Origin: Candidatus Bipolaricaulota bacterium
Lineage (GTDB): Bacteria > Bipolaricaulota > Bipolaricaulia > Bipolaricaulales > Bipolaricaulaceae
DNA length: 64,000 nt
NCBI GenBank assembly: GCA_022838705.1
Contig: JALHJZ010000003.1
Span: forward strand, 1 to 64,000
Direction: 5' to 3'
In this document: one piece after another, positions 41,734-50,068 of the stretch
How the letters are laid out: each line of letters starts with the position of its first letter
Position numbering within the stretch: position 1 is the first letter of the stretch
Translations under genes and position numbers: made by a program
The notes under the pieces: generated by a model
What the model was told of the DNA's origin: nothing
Database searches by the model: none
What the model saw: the letters and a program-made list of their open reading frames with translations, nothing else

Positions 41734-42701
41734 TCACAGAACGAGACCTGATCGAGGCCCGGGAGGCATTCCGCCTTCTCCGGGAGAGGATTGCCGGCGT
41801 CATCGTGGGTCAGGAAGAGGTCGTCGAGATCGCGCTGTGGGCGCTCCTCGCCCGGGGGCATGTCCTCCTTGAGGGGGTGCCGGGGCTGGGGAAGACCCTC
41901 CTCGTGCGGGCCCTCGCCCGCGCGCTTGGCCTGTCCTTCTCCCGTATCCAGTTCACCCCGGACCTCATGCCGGCCGACATCTTGGGCACGAACGTGTTCT
42001 CCGGGGACGGATTCCGGTTCCTGCCCGGGCCTGTGTTCGCCCACGTCGTGCTCGCCGACGAGGTGAACCGAGCGACGCCGAAGACCCAATCCGCCCTGCT
42101 AGAGGCGATGCAGGAGGGACAGGCCACGATCGGCACGGAGACCCATCCCTTGCCGGACCCGTTCACCGTGCTCGCCACCCAGAACCCGATCGAGATGGAG
42201 GGGACCTATCCCCTGCCCGAGGCCCAAGTGGACCGGTTCCTGTTCAAGGCCGAGGTGGGGTTCCCCAACGAGGGGGAGCTCGTGGAGATCGTGCGTCGGA
42301 ACACAGAGGGCGCGGGGATCCGCCTCCCCGAGCCGGTCCTCTCCGCGGACGCCGTGCGGCGCGCCCAGGCCGTGGTGGCGGAGTACCCCGTGCCGCGGCC
42401 GCTCCTGGAGTACGCGGCGGCCCTCGTCCTCGCCACCCATCCCGAGAGCCCCACTGCACCGGAGGCGGTGCGGCGCTACGTCCAGTACGGGGCGAGCCCC
42501 CGGGGGAGCCTCGCCCTCATCCTGGGGGCCAAGGGACGGGCGTTCCTCGCCGGCCGGCACCACGTGGGGGTAGAGGACATCCAGGCTGCGCTGCGGCCGG
42601 CACTTGTCCACCGGATCATCCCCAACTTCCGCGCCGACGCGGACGGCGTCGCCGCGGGCCAGCTCGTGGATGAGGCGGCGCGGGCAGTCCGCAGGCCATG
42701 A
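41730..42701 (+). CDS. MoxR-family AAA+ ATPase
   Basis: A 323-residue MoxR chaperone-type ATPase. Walker A is EGVPGLGKTLLVRALA, Walker B VVLADEVNRATPKTQSALLEAMQE, sensor 1 VLATQNPIEMEGTYPLPEAQ followed by DRFLFKAEVGFP with the arginine finger. Such proteins, with VWA-domain partners, are thought to insert cofactors or activate enzymes, or to act in envelope stress. The start is GTG 41730 (GTGA overlap). It is followed directly by DUF58 and two VWA proteins, the standard order of Bat operons. Confidence 0.95.
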   Translation: MITERDLIEAREAFRLLRERIAGVIVGQEEVVEIALWALLARGHVLLEGVPGLGKTLLVRALARALGLSFSRIQFTPDLMPADILGTNVFSGDGFRFLPGPVFAHVVLADEVNRATPKTQSALLEAMQEGQATIGTETHPLPDPFTVLATQNPIEMEGTYPLPEAQVDRFLFKAEVGFPNEGELVEIVRRNTEGAGIRLPEPVLSADAVRRAQAVVAEYPVPRPLLEYAAALVLATHPESPTAPEAVRRYVQYGASPRGSLALILGAKGRAFLAGRHHVGVEDIQAALRPALVHRIIPNFRADADGVAAGQLVDEAARAVRRP

Positions 42702-43564
42702 CCGATGGCCCCCTCTCCCCGGCCGAGCTGCGGGCCCTGGCGCGGGCCCGGATCACCCTCCGCCGGCCGGGAGGGGCCCTCCCCGGCGGCCACCTCGCAC
42801 GGCGGAAGGGGACGTCCGTGGAGTTCGCCGACCACCGCCCCTACCAGCCAGGGGACGACTTCCGGCTCATCGACTGGGCCGTGTACGCCCGTCACCGGCG
42901 GTTGGTGACGAAGACCTTCGCCCACGAGGTGGAGGCGCCGCTGTACCTGTTCCTCGACGCGAGCCGCTCGATGGGGGAAGGCAACAAGGCCTTGTTCGCA
43001 CGGCGCCTCGCCGCGGCCCTCGCGTTCGTCGCCTACCGTAGCCAGGACCGGTTCGCGATCTACCCATTCCGCGACACGCTCATAGCTACCCCGGCACCGC
43101 GCCGGGGGAGGACTGCCCTCTCCACCGCGTTCCAGTCCCTCATGGAGCTCCCCCCCGCGGGCGAGACCGACCTCTCGCGGTCCCTCGCCGCATGGGCTGA
43201 GCCAGGGCCTGAGCCGGGCCTGTGCGTCCTCATCTCCGATTTCCTGTGCCCGGGTGGGTACCGGGACGGGCTCCTCGCCCTCCGCCACGGCCGACATGCC
43301 GTGGCTACAGTGCAAGTCCTGTCCGAGGCCGACCTCGATCCGCCCCGGTGGGGGGAGGTACGGCTCCTCGACGTGGAGACCCGCCGCGGGAGGTCCCTCG
43401 TCCTCGGGGCAGGCGCAGTCCGCGCCTACCGTGAGGCACTACGGGAGTGGAACGAGGGGCTGGCCGCGGCATGCCGGGAGCTACGCATGACCTACTTCCT
43501 GTTCCGGAGCGATGCCGCGCCGGTCGAGGCCGCGCTCACCATCCTCGCGGGGTGGGGCCGGTGA
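42698..43564 (+). CDS. DUF58 domain protein (VWA-like partner of MoxR)
   Basis: A 288-residue cytoplasmic protein with the DUF58 signature GTSVEFADHRPYQPGDDFRLIDWAVYAR and the following VWA-like fold (LYLFLDASRSMGEGN, a DxSxS metal site; LISDFLCPGGY). It lacks the N-terminal membrane helices of many DUF58 proteins. ATGA overlap with moxR and GTGA overlap with the next gene. Its role is probably to bridge MoxR and the membrane VWA proteins. Confidence 0.9.
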   Translation: MTDGPLSPAELRALARARITLRRPGGALPGGHLARRKGTSVEFADHRPYQPGDDFRLIDWAVYARHRRLVTKTFAHEVEAPLYLFLDASRSMGEGNKALFARRLAAALAFVAYRSQDRFAIYPFRDTLIATPAPRRGRTALSTAFQSLMELPPAGETDLSRSLAAWAEPGPEPGLCVLISDFLCPGGYRDGLLALRHGRHAVATVQVLSEADLDPPRWGEVRLLDVETRRGRSLVLGAGAVRAYREALREWNEGLAAACRELRMTYFLFRSDAAPVEAALTILAGWGR

Positions 43565-45216
43565 GGTTCCTCCTTCCGTGGGGATGGGCCTGGCTCGCCT
43601 CCGGGCTGGTCGTGGTCGCCCTGTACCTCCTCCGGCGGCGGGAGCGGGAGGAGCCCGTGTCCGCCCTGTTCCTGTGGGAGAGGATCCCCCCTGACCGGAC
43701 GAGCCGCATGGCGCGGCTGCGCGCCCGGTTCGACCTCCTGCTCCTCCTCCAGCTCCTCGCGGTGATCCTGTTCGCGGTCGGCCTCGCCCAGCCCATCGTC
43801 CGTGTCCCCCGCCCCGCCGGGGCGACGGCGATCATCCTCGATGGCTCAGCCTCGATGGCCGCGACGGGCCACGCCGACGCGGCATTGGCGGAGGCCCGGC
43901 GGCTGATCGGGGATTCCTCCGGCCCGTGGTCGGTCGTGGTGTGGGCCGACCCGCCGCGGGTCCTCGTCCCGCACACCGCGAACCGCGAGGAGGTCCTCGC
44001 CTTCCTCGGCGCGTACCGCCCCACCCTCGGCGGCCGACCGCCCCTCGGCGAGGCCCTTGCCCTCCTCCCCACCGGGTTCGGCCGCACCGTCGTCGTCACC
44101 GACGACCCGCCCCCCGATCCCGGGGTCGAGATCGTCGCCCTCCCCGCCCCGGACAACCTGGCGATCGTCGCCTTCGCGGCCCGCCCGACCCCCGACGGGT
44201 CGGGGTATGAGGCCCTGGTGCGGGTCCGCAACGACACGAACCGGTACCAGGATGTCCAGGTGGCCGTCCACACCGGTGCGGGGACGTACCTCGGGTCGCG
44301 GCTCCTCCCCCCGGGGTCCGAGGATCAGTTCGTGTTCCAGATCGGGTTCGTCCAGACTTCGCTCCGCGCCGAACTTTCCCCCGAGGATGGGTTCCCATGG
44401 GATAACGTGCGCTACGCCGCCCTCGAGGGAGGATCCACGGTCCGCGTGCGGTGGGTGGGCGAGGAGGACCGCTACCTGGAGGCCGCCCTGCAGGCGGCGA
44501 TCCCCGTAGAACGGGTGGGCTCCGGGGATTGGGATCTCACCGTGGTCGTGCGGACCGAGTTGCCCGTTCCCCCGGCCGGGCCCCTCCTCCTCGTCGGGGC
44601 AAGCTCTCCCGAGGCCTCCCTCGGCGAACCCGAGCCGGCCGGGCCGATCCGAGGCGAGGCGTCGCCCCTCCTCCGCCACGTCATCCCCGAGGAGCTCCGC
44701 GCCAGCGCCGTGCATCCGCTGACCCTCCCCCCCGACGCGACCGTGGACCTGTGGGCGGGGGATGCCCCGGCCCTCATCCACTGGGAACGCGACGGCGGGC
44801 GCCGGGTCCTCCTCGCCCTGGACCTCGCCCGGTCCAACCTCCCCCTGACAGTGGACTTCCCGATCCTCCTCCGGAACATCGTGACCTGGCTTCTCCCCTA
44901 CCGGCCGCGGCCGACCCTCGTTGTGGGGGAAGCGGTCGAACTGCCGCCGGGGACGGAGGTGAGCACCCCCGCCGGCCCAGTGAGCGGGGTATGGATCCCC
45001 GACCGGCCTGGGCTGTACGAGCTCCGCGGGACGCGGCAGGAGGTGATCGCCGTGAACGTGCCGTACGAAGAGTCCATTCCCGGCCGGGTTGCGGTTCCCA
45101 CTGCGGTCCCCCTGTCCAAGGCCCTGGCTGACCTCACCGCCTGGCCGTGGGTCGGGGCGGCGGCCTTCCTCGTCCTCGCTGCCGAGTGGGGCCTAGCCCG
45201 GCGGAGGGGGGTCTGA
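43561..45216 (+). CDS. BatA-like membrane protein with VWA-type domain
   Basis: A 551-residue protein with the BatA N-terminal membrane domain (RFLLPWGWAWLASGLVVVALYLLRR region, then EPVSALFLWERIP and a second helix LLLQLLAVILFAVGLAQP). A von Willebrand A-like domain begins at about 92 with AIILDGSASMAA (DxSxS). The central part has an Ig-like segment (VRVRNDTNRYQDVQVAVH), and a last helix lies near the C-terminus (VGAAAFLVLAAEWGL). The start GTG 43561 overlaps the DUF58 stop. Most of the chain should be outside the cytoplasm. Confidence 0.85.
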   Translation: MRFLLPWGWAWLASGLVVVALYLLRRREREEPVSALFLWERIPPDRTSRMARLRARFDLLLLLQLLAVILFAVGLAQPIVRVPRPAGATAIILDGSASMAATGHADAALAEARRLIGDSSGPWSVVVWADPPRVLVPHTANREEVLAFLGAYRPTLGGRPPLGEALALLPTGFGRTVVVTDDPPPDPGVEIVALPAPDNLAIVAFAARPTPDGSGYEALVRVRNDTNRYQDVQVAVHTGAGTYLGSRLLPPGSEDQFVFQIGFVQTSLRAELSPEDGFPWDNVRYAALEGGSTVRVRWVGEEDRYLEAALQAAIPVERVGSGDWDLTVVVRTELPVPPAGPLLLVGASSPEASLGEPEPAGPIRGEASPLLRHVIPEELRASAVHPLTLPPDATVDLWAGDAPALIHWERDGGRRVLLALDLARSNLPLTVDFPILLRNIVTWLLPYRPRPTLVVGEAVELPPGTEVSTPAGPVSGVWIPDRPGLYELRGTRQEVIAVNVPYEESIPGRVAVPTAVPLSKALADLTAWPWVGAAAFLVLAAEWGLARRRGV

Positions 45217-47642
45217 TGCGCTTCCTCACCCCGTGGGCCCTTGCCGGGCTTGTGCCGGCCGGAGCCGTGCTCCTCCTCTCCCTGCGCCGACGGACCCTCC
45301 TCGGACGGGCCGTGACGCTCGCCCTCCTCTCCCTTGCCCTCGCCGGCCCGGAGGTCGCCGTTCGCCAGACCGGGGAGACGGTCCTCTTCCTCGTCGACCG
45401 ATCGGCGAGCGTGGGTGAGGTGGCGGCGAACGCTCTCCCCGAGCTCACCTCCTCCGTCCTCGCCCGCGGCGGGGAGGTCGGGGTGATCTCGTTCGCCGAC
45501 GGGTCCCAGGTTTCGCAGTGGCCGGGAGTGGGCGCGATCCCAAGCGGGGGAGCGTTCTCGTCGTTCGGGACCGACATCGGGGCGGCGGTGGACCTCGCGC
45601 TCGCCCTAGCCCCCGCTGGGGCGCAGATCGTGCTCCTCTCCGACGGCCGCGCGACAGGGGGGGACCTCCTCGCCGCCGCGGCCCGGGCCCGCAGCCAACG
45701 GGTTCCGATCCACGTCTACCCCGTCGGCCAGGCTGACCTCGTCCGGTTGGCTGAGTTCACGGGTCCCCGCGAGGCGCCGCTTGGGACGATCACCCTCGAC
45801 GCCACAGTTGAGGCGTTGCAGCCGACCGCGGCCACGGCCCATCTCTATCGGGGTAGTGAGGAGATCCGGGCGATCCCCCTCGACCTCCCCGCCGGGCGGA
45901 CGCGCCTGTCCCTGACCGATGTGCCCCCCGCGGCCGGGTTCTGGAGCTACCGGATGGAGGTGAGGGCAAATGGCGATCGGATCCCCGAGAACAACGCCCT
46001 CTCGTGGGGGGTAGCCGTGGGCGAGCCGCCGGAGATCCTCGTCGTCGGGTTGGGTTCGACCGCCACCGACGAGCTCCTCGCCGCGGCGGGGGTCGCGTTC
46101 CGGCGGCGGGAGGCCCTCGCGGTGGAGGATCTGGCCGGAGCGGGGCTGGTGATCCTCGACGACTACCCCCTCGCGCTCCTCGGCACCCGCACCCTCGACG
46201 CGCTTCGGTCGTACGTCGCCGGGGGGGGCGGGCTCCTCGTCATCCAGGGCCGCCAGGCCGTGTCCGGCTACCTCGGCCCCGTCGAGGAACTGCTTCCCGT
46301 GACCTACACCGTCCCCGAGCGGGTCCAGGAGGCAACGGCAGCGGTGGTGTTCGTCCTCGACCGGTCCAGCTCAATGTCCGCCCAGGCCGGAAACACGACG
46401 AAGATCGACCTCCTCAAGGAGGCCGCCGCGGCCGCGGTGGAGGCGATGCCGGAGGAGGACATCGTCGGGGCGGTCGCATTCGATCGGTATCCGCAGTGGA
46501 TCGTGCACCCGGGCCCCGTGTCCGAGGTCCGCGAGGAGCTGTTTGAGGGGCTGCGCAGGCTGACCGCAGACGGGGGAACGTACCTGTTCACCGCCCTCGA
46601 CCAGGCGGTGAAGGCCCTCCTCCCGCTCGAGGCCCGTGTCCGCCACGCGATCGTGATCTCCGACGGAAAGACGATCCGCGACGAGGCTGCTCTGAGCGCG
46701 CTCCTCGCCGAGGTGGGCGAGACGGGGGTCGGCGTGACGACGATCGCCATCGGGACCGATCCCGATCTCGAGGTCCTCCGCACGCTGGCCGAGGTGAGTG
46801 GGGGACGGTCCTACGAGCTGGCGGCGATGACCGATCTCCGGCCAGTGCTGGTGCAGGAGACGGAGCGTGTGTCCCGCCCCCGGTTCCTGGAGCGGGAGAC
46901 GGCCGTCCTCCCCGGACCGGGGGCCGCCGCGTTCCCTCTATCGGGGGAGCTCCCTCCCCTTGCCGGCTACACCCTCACCTTCCCCAAGCCCACCGCCGAC
47001 GTCGCGTTCCTCTCGCCCGCCGGCGATCCCCTCCTCGCCCGCTGGCGGATCGGCCTCGGGCAGGTGGCGGTGCTCAACGCCGACCTGTCCGGGATCTGGA
47101 CGAAGGACTGGCTCCGCTCCCCCCAGCTCGGTGAGCTGTGGGGCCTCCTCCTCGGGCAGCTGTGGGGCGAGCGGCAGCGCGTGCGCGTGGACTGGGAGGT
47201 CGTCGGGCCGACCCTGCGCCTGGGGGTGGAGGCGACCGAGGGCGGGCGGTGGGCGAACCGCCTCGAGTTCGCGGGCGAGCTCGTCGGTCCCCGCGGATCG
47301 TGGCCGCTCTCCTTCGACCAGACTGCACCGGGGCGGTACGAGGCCTCCGTCGCTACCCCTGGGTCCGGGGCGTACCTCCTCACGGTGAGCGAGCCCTCTG
47401 GCCGCTACGGGGGCTCGTTCCCGGTCGTCCTCCCCTACCCGGCTGAGCTCGTCGCGTTCGGTCCCGACCTCGACGCCCTGAGCACGATCGCGCGCCTGTC
47501 AGGAGGCGAGTTCGTGCGCGACGAGCTCCTCCCCCCTTCGCCGGGGGCAGGGCGAGCGTGGACCCCGATCGGCCGGGCCCTCCTCTGGGCGGCGGCGTGT
47601 TCTCTCCTCCTCGACCTCGCACTGCGCAAACTTCTCGTGTAG
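45216..47642 (+). CDS. large membrane protein with two VWA domains (BatB-like, glutamine-amidotransferase-like core)
   Basis: An 808-residue protein ending the operon. Two N-terminal helices (TPWALAGLVPAGAVLLLSL, AVTLALLSLALAGPEVAV) precede a first VWA domain (FLVDRSASVGE). An Ig-like part and a segment like the class I glutamine amidotransferase-like domain of such proteins (VILDDYPLALLGTRTLDALRSY region, GGGGLLVIQG) follow; no catalytic Cys is evident there. A second, fuller VWA domain begins near residue 385 with FVLDRSSSMSA and contains TADGGTYLFTALDQA and HAIVISDGKT. A C-terminal helix (LLWAAACSLLLDLALR) ends it. ATG 45216 overlaps the previous stop by one base. Confidence 0.85.
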   Translation: MRFLTPWALAGLVPAGAVLLLSLRRRTLLGRAVTLALLSLALAGPEVAVRQTGETVLFLVDRSASVGEVAANALPELTSSVLARGGEVGVISFADGSQVSQWPGVGAIPSGGAFSSFGTDIGAAVDLALALAPAGAQIVLLSDGRATGGDLLAAAARARSQRVPIHVYPVGQADLVRLAEFTGPREAPLGTITLDATVEALQPTAATAHLYRGSEEIRAIPLDLPAGRTRLSLTDVPPAAGFWSYRMEVRANGDRIPENNALSWGVAVGEPPEILVVGLGSTATDELLAAAGVAFRRREALAVEDLAGAGLVILDDYPLALLGTRTLDALRSYVAGGGGLLVIQGRQAVSGYLGPVEELLPVTYTVPERVQEATAAVVFVLDRSSSMSAQAGNTTKIDLLKEAAAAAVEAMPEEDIVGAVAFDRYPQWIVHPGPVSEVREELFEGLRRLTADGGTYLFTALDQAVKALLPLEARVRHAIVISDGKTIRDEAALSALLAEVGETGVGVTTIAIGTDPDLEVLRTLAEVSGGRSYELAAMTDLRPVLVQETERVSRPRFLERETAVLPGPGAAAFPLSGELPPLAGYTLTFPKPTADVAFLSPAGDPLLARWRIGLGQVAVLNADLSGIWTKDWLRSPQLGELWGLLLGQLWGERQRVRVDWEVVGPTLRLGVEATEGGRWANRLEFAGELVGPRGSWPLSFDQTAPGRYEASVATPGSGAYLLTVSEPSGRYGGSFPVVLPYPAELVAFGPDLDALSTIARLSGGEFVRDELLPPSPGAGRAWTPIGRALLWAAACSLLLDLALRKLLV

Positions 47643-47867
47643 GTACAGATCTTCTGGCCTACGTCCACCCCACACCCAGCTGCGAAGTCGGGGTCAAGGC
47701 AACTCGTCCATTTGACGATCCGGCATCGCCCGCTGTATGATCAAAATCAAGGATAACGAAAGTCACAAAAAGGGGGTTGAGAGTAGAAACCATCAGCTTG
47801 TGAGGGTTCGCAGCGTCCGGAGATCGTTCAAGTGCAGGCGTACAACGCGATCCTAGAGGAGGAAACG
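47643..47867 (+). promoter_or_regulatory. promoter (TTGACG, 18 bases, TATGAT) and long 5' leader
   Basis: After the Bat-like operon the sequence becomes A/T-richer. TTGACG (47712-47717) and TATGAT (47736-47741) are 18 bases apart, giving transcription from about 47748. That leaves a 120-base untranslated leader before the small peptide gene, long enough for a structured RNA. I checked by eye for the usual cyclic-di-GMP (GEMM) core and did not find it. No convincing terminator for the upstream operon was seen between 47643 and 47711. Confidence 0.55.
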
Positions 47868-47978
47868 ATGAAGTGGGGAGAGAAGGTTACGAAGAGACTT
47901 GGTGTTCGTGGGTTGTACGTTGTTCTTGCCATCACGCTCCTCGCCATCCTGAGCGGGGCTCACCACAAGTGGGGATAG
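47868..47978 (+). CDS. 36-residue membrane or secreted peptide
   Basis: A short open frame with an excellent ribosome site (GAGGAGG, 5 bases before ATG 47868) and its own promoter and terminator. The peptide starts with seven charged or basic residues (MKWGEKVTKRLGVRG), runs through one hydrophobic stretch (LYVVLAITLLAILSGA) and ends HHKWG before TAG 47976-47978. It could be a single-helix membrane peptide, a precursor whose last residues are released as a signal, or a leader peptide whose translation controls the terminator and HD-GYP gene just downstream. I know of no named family. The coding call rests on ribosome site, composition and the isolated transcript. Confidence 0.55.
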   Translation: MKWGEKVTKRLGVRGLYVVLAITLLAILSGAHHKWG

Positions 47979-48017
47979 GTAGCCTACAAGGTCAAAGGTA
48001 ACCCAGGCTGATGCCAG

Positions 48018-48048
48018 GGGGGGTGGCGACCCCCCTTGCTCTTTTTTT
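48018..48048 (+). terminator. intrinsic terminator between peptide gene and HD-GYP gene
   Basis: A 7-base stem GGGGGGT/ACCCCCC (48018-48024 with 48029-48035) with the loop GGCG is followed by TTGCTC and seven T. It ends 11 bases before the GTG of the HD-GYP gene, so it either stops the peptide transcript or acts as an attenuator for that gene. Confidence 0.85.
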
Positions 48049-48059
48049 AGGCTTCCAGG

Positions 48060-49313
48060 GTGACAGCTTTGCCTCGGAAAGCTCGCGTATATTGGGGCCT
48101 GGTTGTGGCGGCAGGGTTGGCATGCTGCGTCTTCTACCTGAGTCGAATCCGTCTTACTTCCGAGTTTGTCCTGACCTGGATCTTGCTTGTGGTCGTCGAC
48201 TTCCTTGCCGAGATCTACGAGGTAGAGTTGATCCCGGAGAGAAGGACGTCAGTGGCTGTAGCAGCTGGCGCCGCCGCCGTTTTCATTGGCGGAGCGCCAC
48301 TAGGGATCGCGACGTTATGCGTCGGGTCACTGGCAGCCGAGGTCCTTCTGCGGTGGAAGAAACTGGCCCAGGGACCGGGGAAATTCTTCACCTATGTAGG
48401 CTTCAACCTCGGCCAACTCGTGATCTCGGTCACGGCAGCGGGGCTCGTCTTCGAAGCTACGGGTGGAGCTCCTCCGCCCTACGCCTCATGGGCGGACTTC
48501 ATCCCTCTGGTGGTGGCGTTCCTCACCTACGTCATTGTCAATACCTCGCTCGTGGCGATGATTATCCACCTCACGGAGGGAGTGCGCTTCACCTACCTTC
48601 TCCGGTTCGACCTTCGCCATCTCCACGTTCAGCTCCTAACTTTGGGAGTACTGGCGATCCTGATGGCGATCGTGTACCCCCTCTCCCCATGGTACGTGCT
48701 CCTCGTGGGAAGTCCGCTCATGGTCGTCCAGATTTCCATCCGCAGCTACGCACGGCTGCGCCAGCAGGCCAAGGAGGCGTTCGAAAGGATCACCCGCATC
48801 GTTGGGGAACGTGACTTCTACACCGGGACCCACTCTGCGAACGTGGCCGAGCTCGCCGTGAAACTGACCCGGAAGCTGCGGCTGCCGGATGAAGTGGTGG
48901 AACAGGTCGAGGCCGCAGCCCGCGTCCACGACCTGGGCAAGATCGCGATCCCGGACAGCATCCTTCTCAAGCCAGGAAAGCTCACCGCGGAGGAGTGGGC
49001 GGTGGTGAAGCGCCACCCCGCCGTCGGGGCGGACCTCCTCGAGGGGCTGGAGATCTACGAGGGGATCGCGCACGTCGTGCGGCACGAGCACGAGCACTGG
49101 GATGGCGGGGGGTACCCCGATGGACTGAGCGGGGAGAACATTCCCTTGGGGTCGCGGATCCTCGCCGTGGCTGATGTGTGGAGCGCCCTCACCACCGACC
49201 GCCCTTACCGCCCAGCCTACACTGCGGACGAGGCGCGCACGATCCTCAAGGCCATGGCGGGGAAGGAGCTCGATCCGAAGCTCGTGGACCTCTTCCTCAC
49301 GGTCGTAAGCTGA
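48060..49313 (+). CDS. membrane HD-GYP domain protein, probable cyclic-di-GMP phosphodiesterase
   Basis: A 417-residue sensor-effector. Residues 1 to about 225 contain six or seven membrane helices (VYWGLVVAAGLACCVFYLS to LLVGSPLMVVQISIR), like MASE-type sensing domains. After a short helical linker the HD-GYP domain (about 235-417) shows HSANVAELAVKL, VHDLGKIAIPDSILLKPGKL, HPAVGADLLEGL, HEHEHWDGGGYPDGLSG (the GYP motif intact) and DVWSALTTDRPYRPA. It should cleave cyclic di-GMP to GMP in response to a membrane signal. The GTG start has no ribosome site and lies just beyond a terminator, so expression probably depends on read-through. The first third is A/T-richer than the catalytic part. Confidence 0.88.
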   Translation: MTALPRKARVYWGLVVAAGLACCVFYLSRIRLTSEFVLTWILLVVVDFLAEIYEVELIPERRTSVAVAAGAAAVFIGGAPLGIATLCVGSLAAEVLLRWKKLAQGPGKFFTYVGFNLGQLVISVTAAGLVFEATGGAPPPYASWADFIPLVVAFLTYVIVNTSLVAMIIHLTEGVRFTYLLRFDLRHLHVQLLTLGVLAILMAIVYPLSPWYVLLVGSPLMVVQISIRSYARLRQQAKEAFERITRIVGERDFYTGTHSANVAELAVKLTRKLRLPDEVVEQVEAAARVHDLGKIAIPDSILLKPGKLTAEEWAVVKRHPAVGADLLEGLEIYEGIAHVVRHEHEHWDGGGYPDGLSGENIPLGSRILAVADVWSALTTDRPYRPAYTADEARTILKAMAGKELDPKLVDLFLTVVS

Positions 49314-49474
49314 GATGCGTCGCACGCCTCGCCCTGGGGAGTCCCGACCAGCACGCCTCGTCCCCAACGACGGTCTAGTGGAACGGCCCGTCAGCTCAGA
49401 CGCCATTGCCCACGAGGGGCGCTGCTCCCGAGCCCGAAGAGAGGAGGCCGCGGCGGGGACCGCGGGGTGAGGGG

Positions 49475-50068
49475 ATGCCGCTCCTCTGGGCCGTCGGGAT
49501 CGGGATCGTGGCCGGGCTCATCCGCCGAGGGAGCCTGGCGAACCTCGGCCAGCTCAGGCTGCGCGCCCCATGGTTGATCCTCATCGCCCTCGTCATCCAG
49601 GTCCTCATCTTCCCCATGGGGAGCAGGGGCCCCCTCATCCCCGTGGGCGCAGCCTACCTTCACCTCGTCTCCTATGCCTCCCTCGCGGCATTCATCGGGC
49701 TGAACCGCCGCTACCCGGAGTTCCTCATCATGGGGGTGGGGCTAGTCCTTAACCTGATCGTGATCGCCGCCAACGGGGGATACATGCCGGCCTCGGCGAC
49801 GGCCCTCGACCGGGCCGGGCTGTCCGACGTGGCAGCCGCCCTCCGGGAAGGAGGTCAGTCGGGGAACACGATCCTCATGGGCGAGGGGACCCGCCTCAAC
49901 TTCCTCGGAGACTTCCTCTACCTCCCGGCGGGGGTTCCTCTCGCCTCAGCGTTCAGCATCGGGGACGTCGTCCTGGGCCTGGGACTGGCCGTGCTCCTCG
50001 CCCGGCGGATGGTCAGCCAGGCTAAACCCAACCATCAAGGGACAGGTTCGGATCCGGCACCAGGGTGA
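49475..50068 (+). CDS. DUF5317 family membrane protein
   Basis: A 197-residue membrane protein with about five helices: LLWAVGIGIVAGLIRRG, APWLILIALVIQVLIFPMG, YLHLVSYASLAAFIG, FLIMGVGLVLNLIVIAANGG and FSIGDVVLGLGLAVLLARR. The GLIRRG start and NGGYMPAS segment are the DUF5317 pattern; these proteins have no known function but are common in thermophilic and deep-branching bacteria, often beside HD-domain genes. ATG 49475 has GGTGAGGGG. Its end overlaps the convergent tsaD by 47 bases. Confidence 0.8.
   Translation: MPLLWAVGIGIVAGLIRRGSLANLGQLRLRAPWLILIALVIQVLIFPMGSRGPLIPVGAAYLHLVSYASLAAFIGLNRRYPEFLIMGVGLVLNLIVIAANGGYMPASATALDRAGLSDVAAALREGGQSGNTILMGEGTRLNFLGDFLYLPAGVPLASAFSIGDVVLGLGLAVLLARRMVSQAKPNHQGTGSDPAPG

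Noticed and set aside
47748..47867. Possible cyclic-di-GMP riboswitch before the HD-GYP locus
   Set aside because: The leader length is suitable, but I could not find the conserved core of the GEMM class, and the next gene is the peptide rather than HD-GYP. A covariance-model search would decide; I leave it as an unassigned leader.
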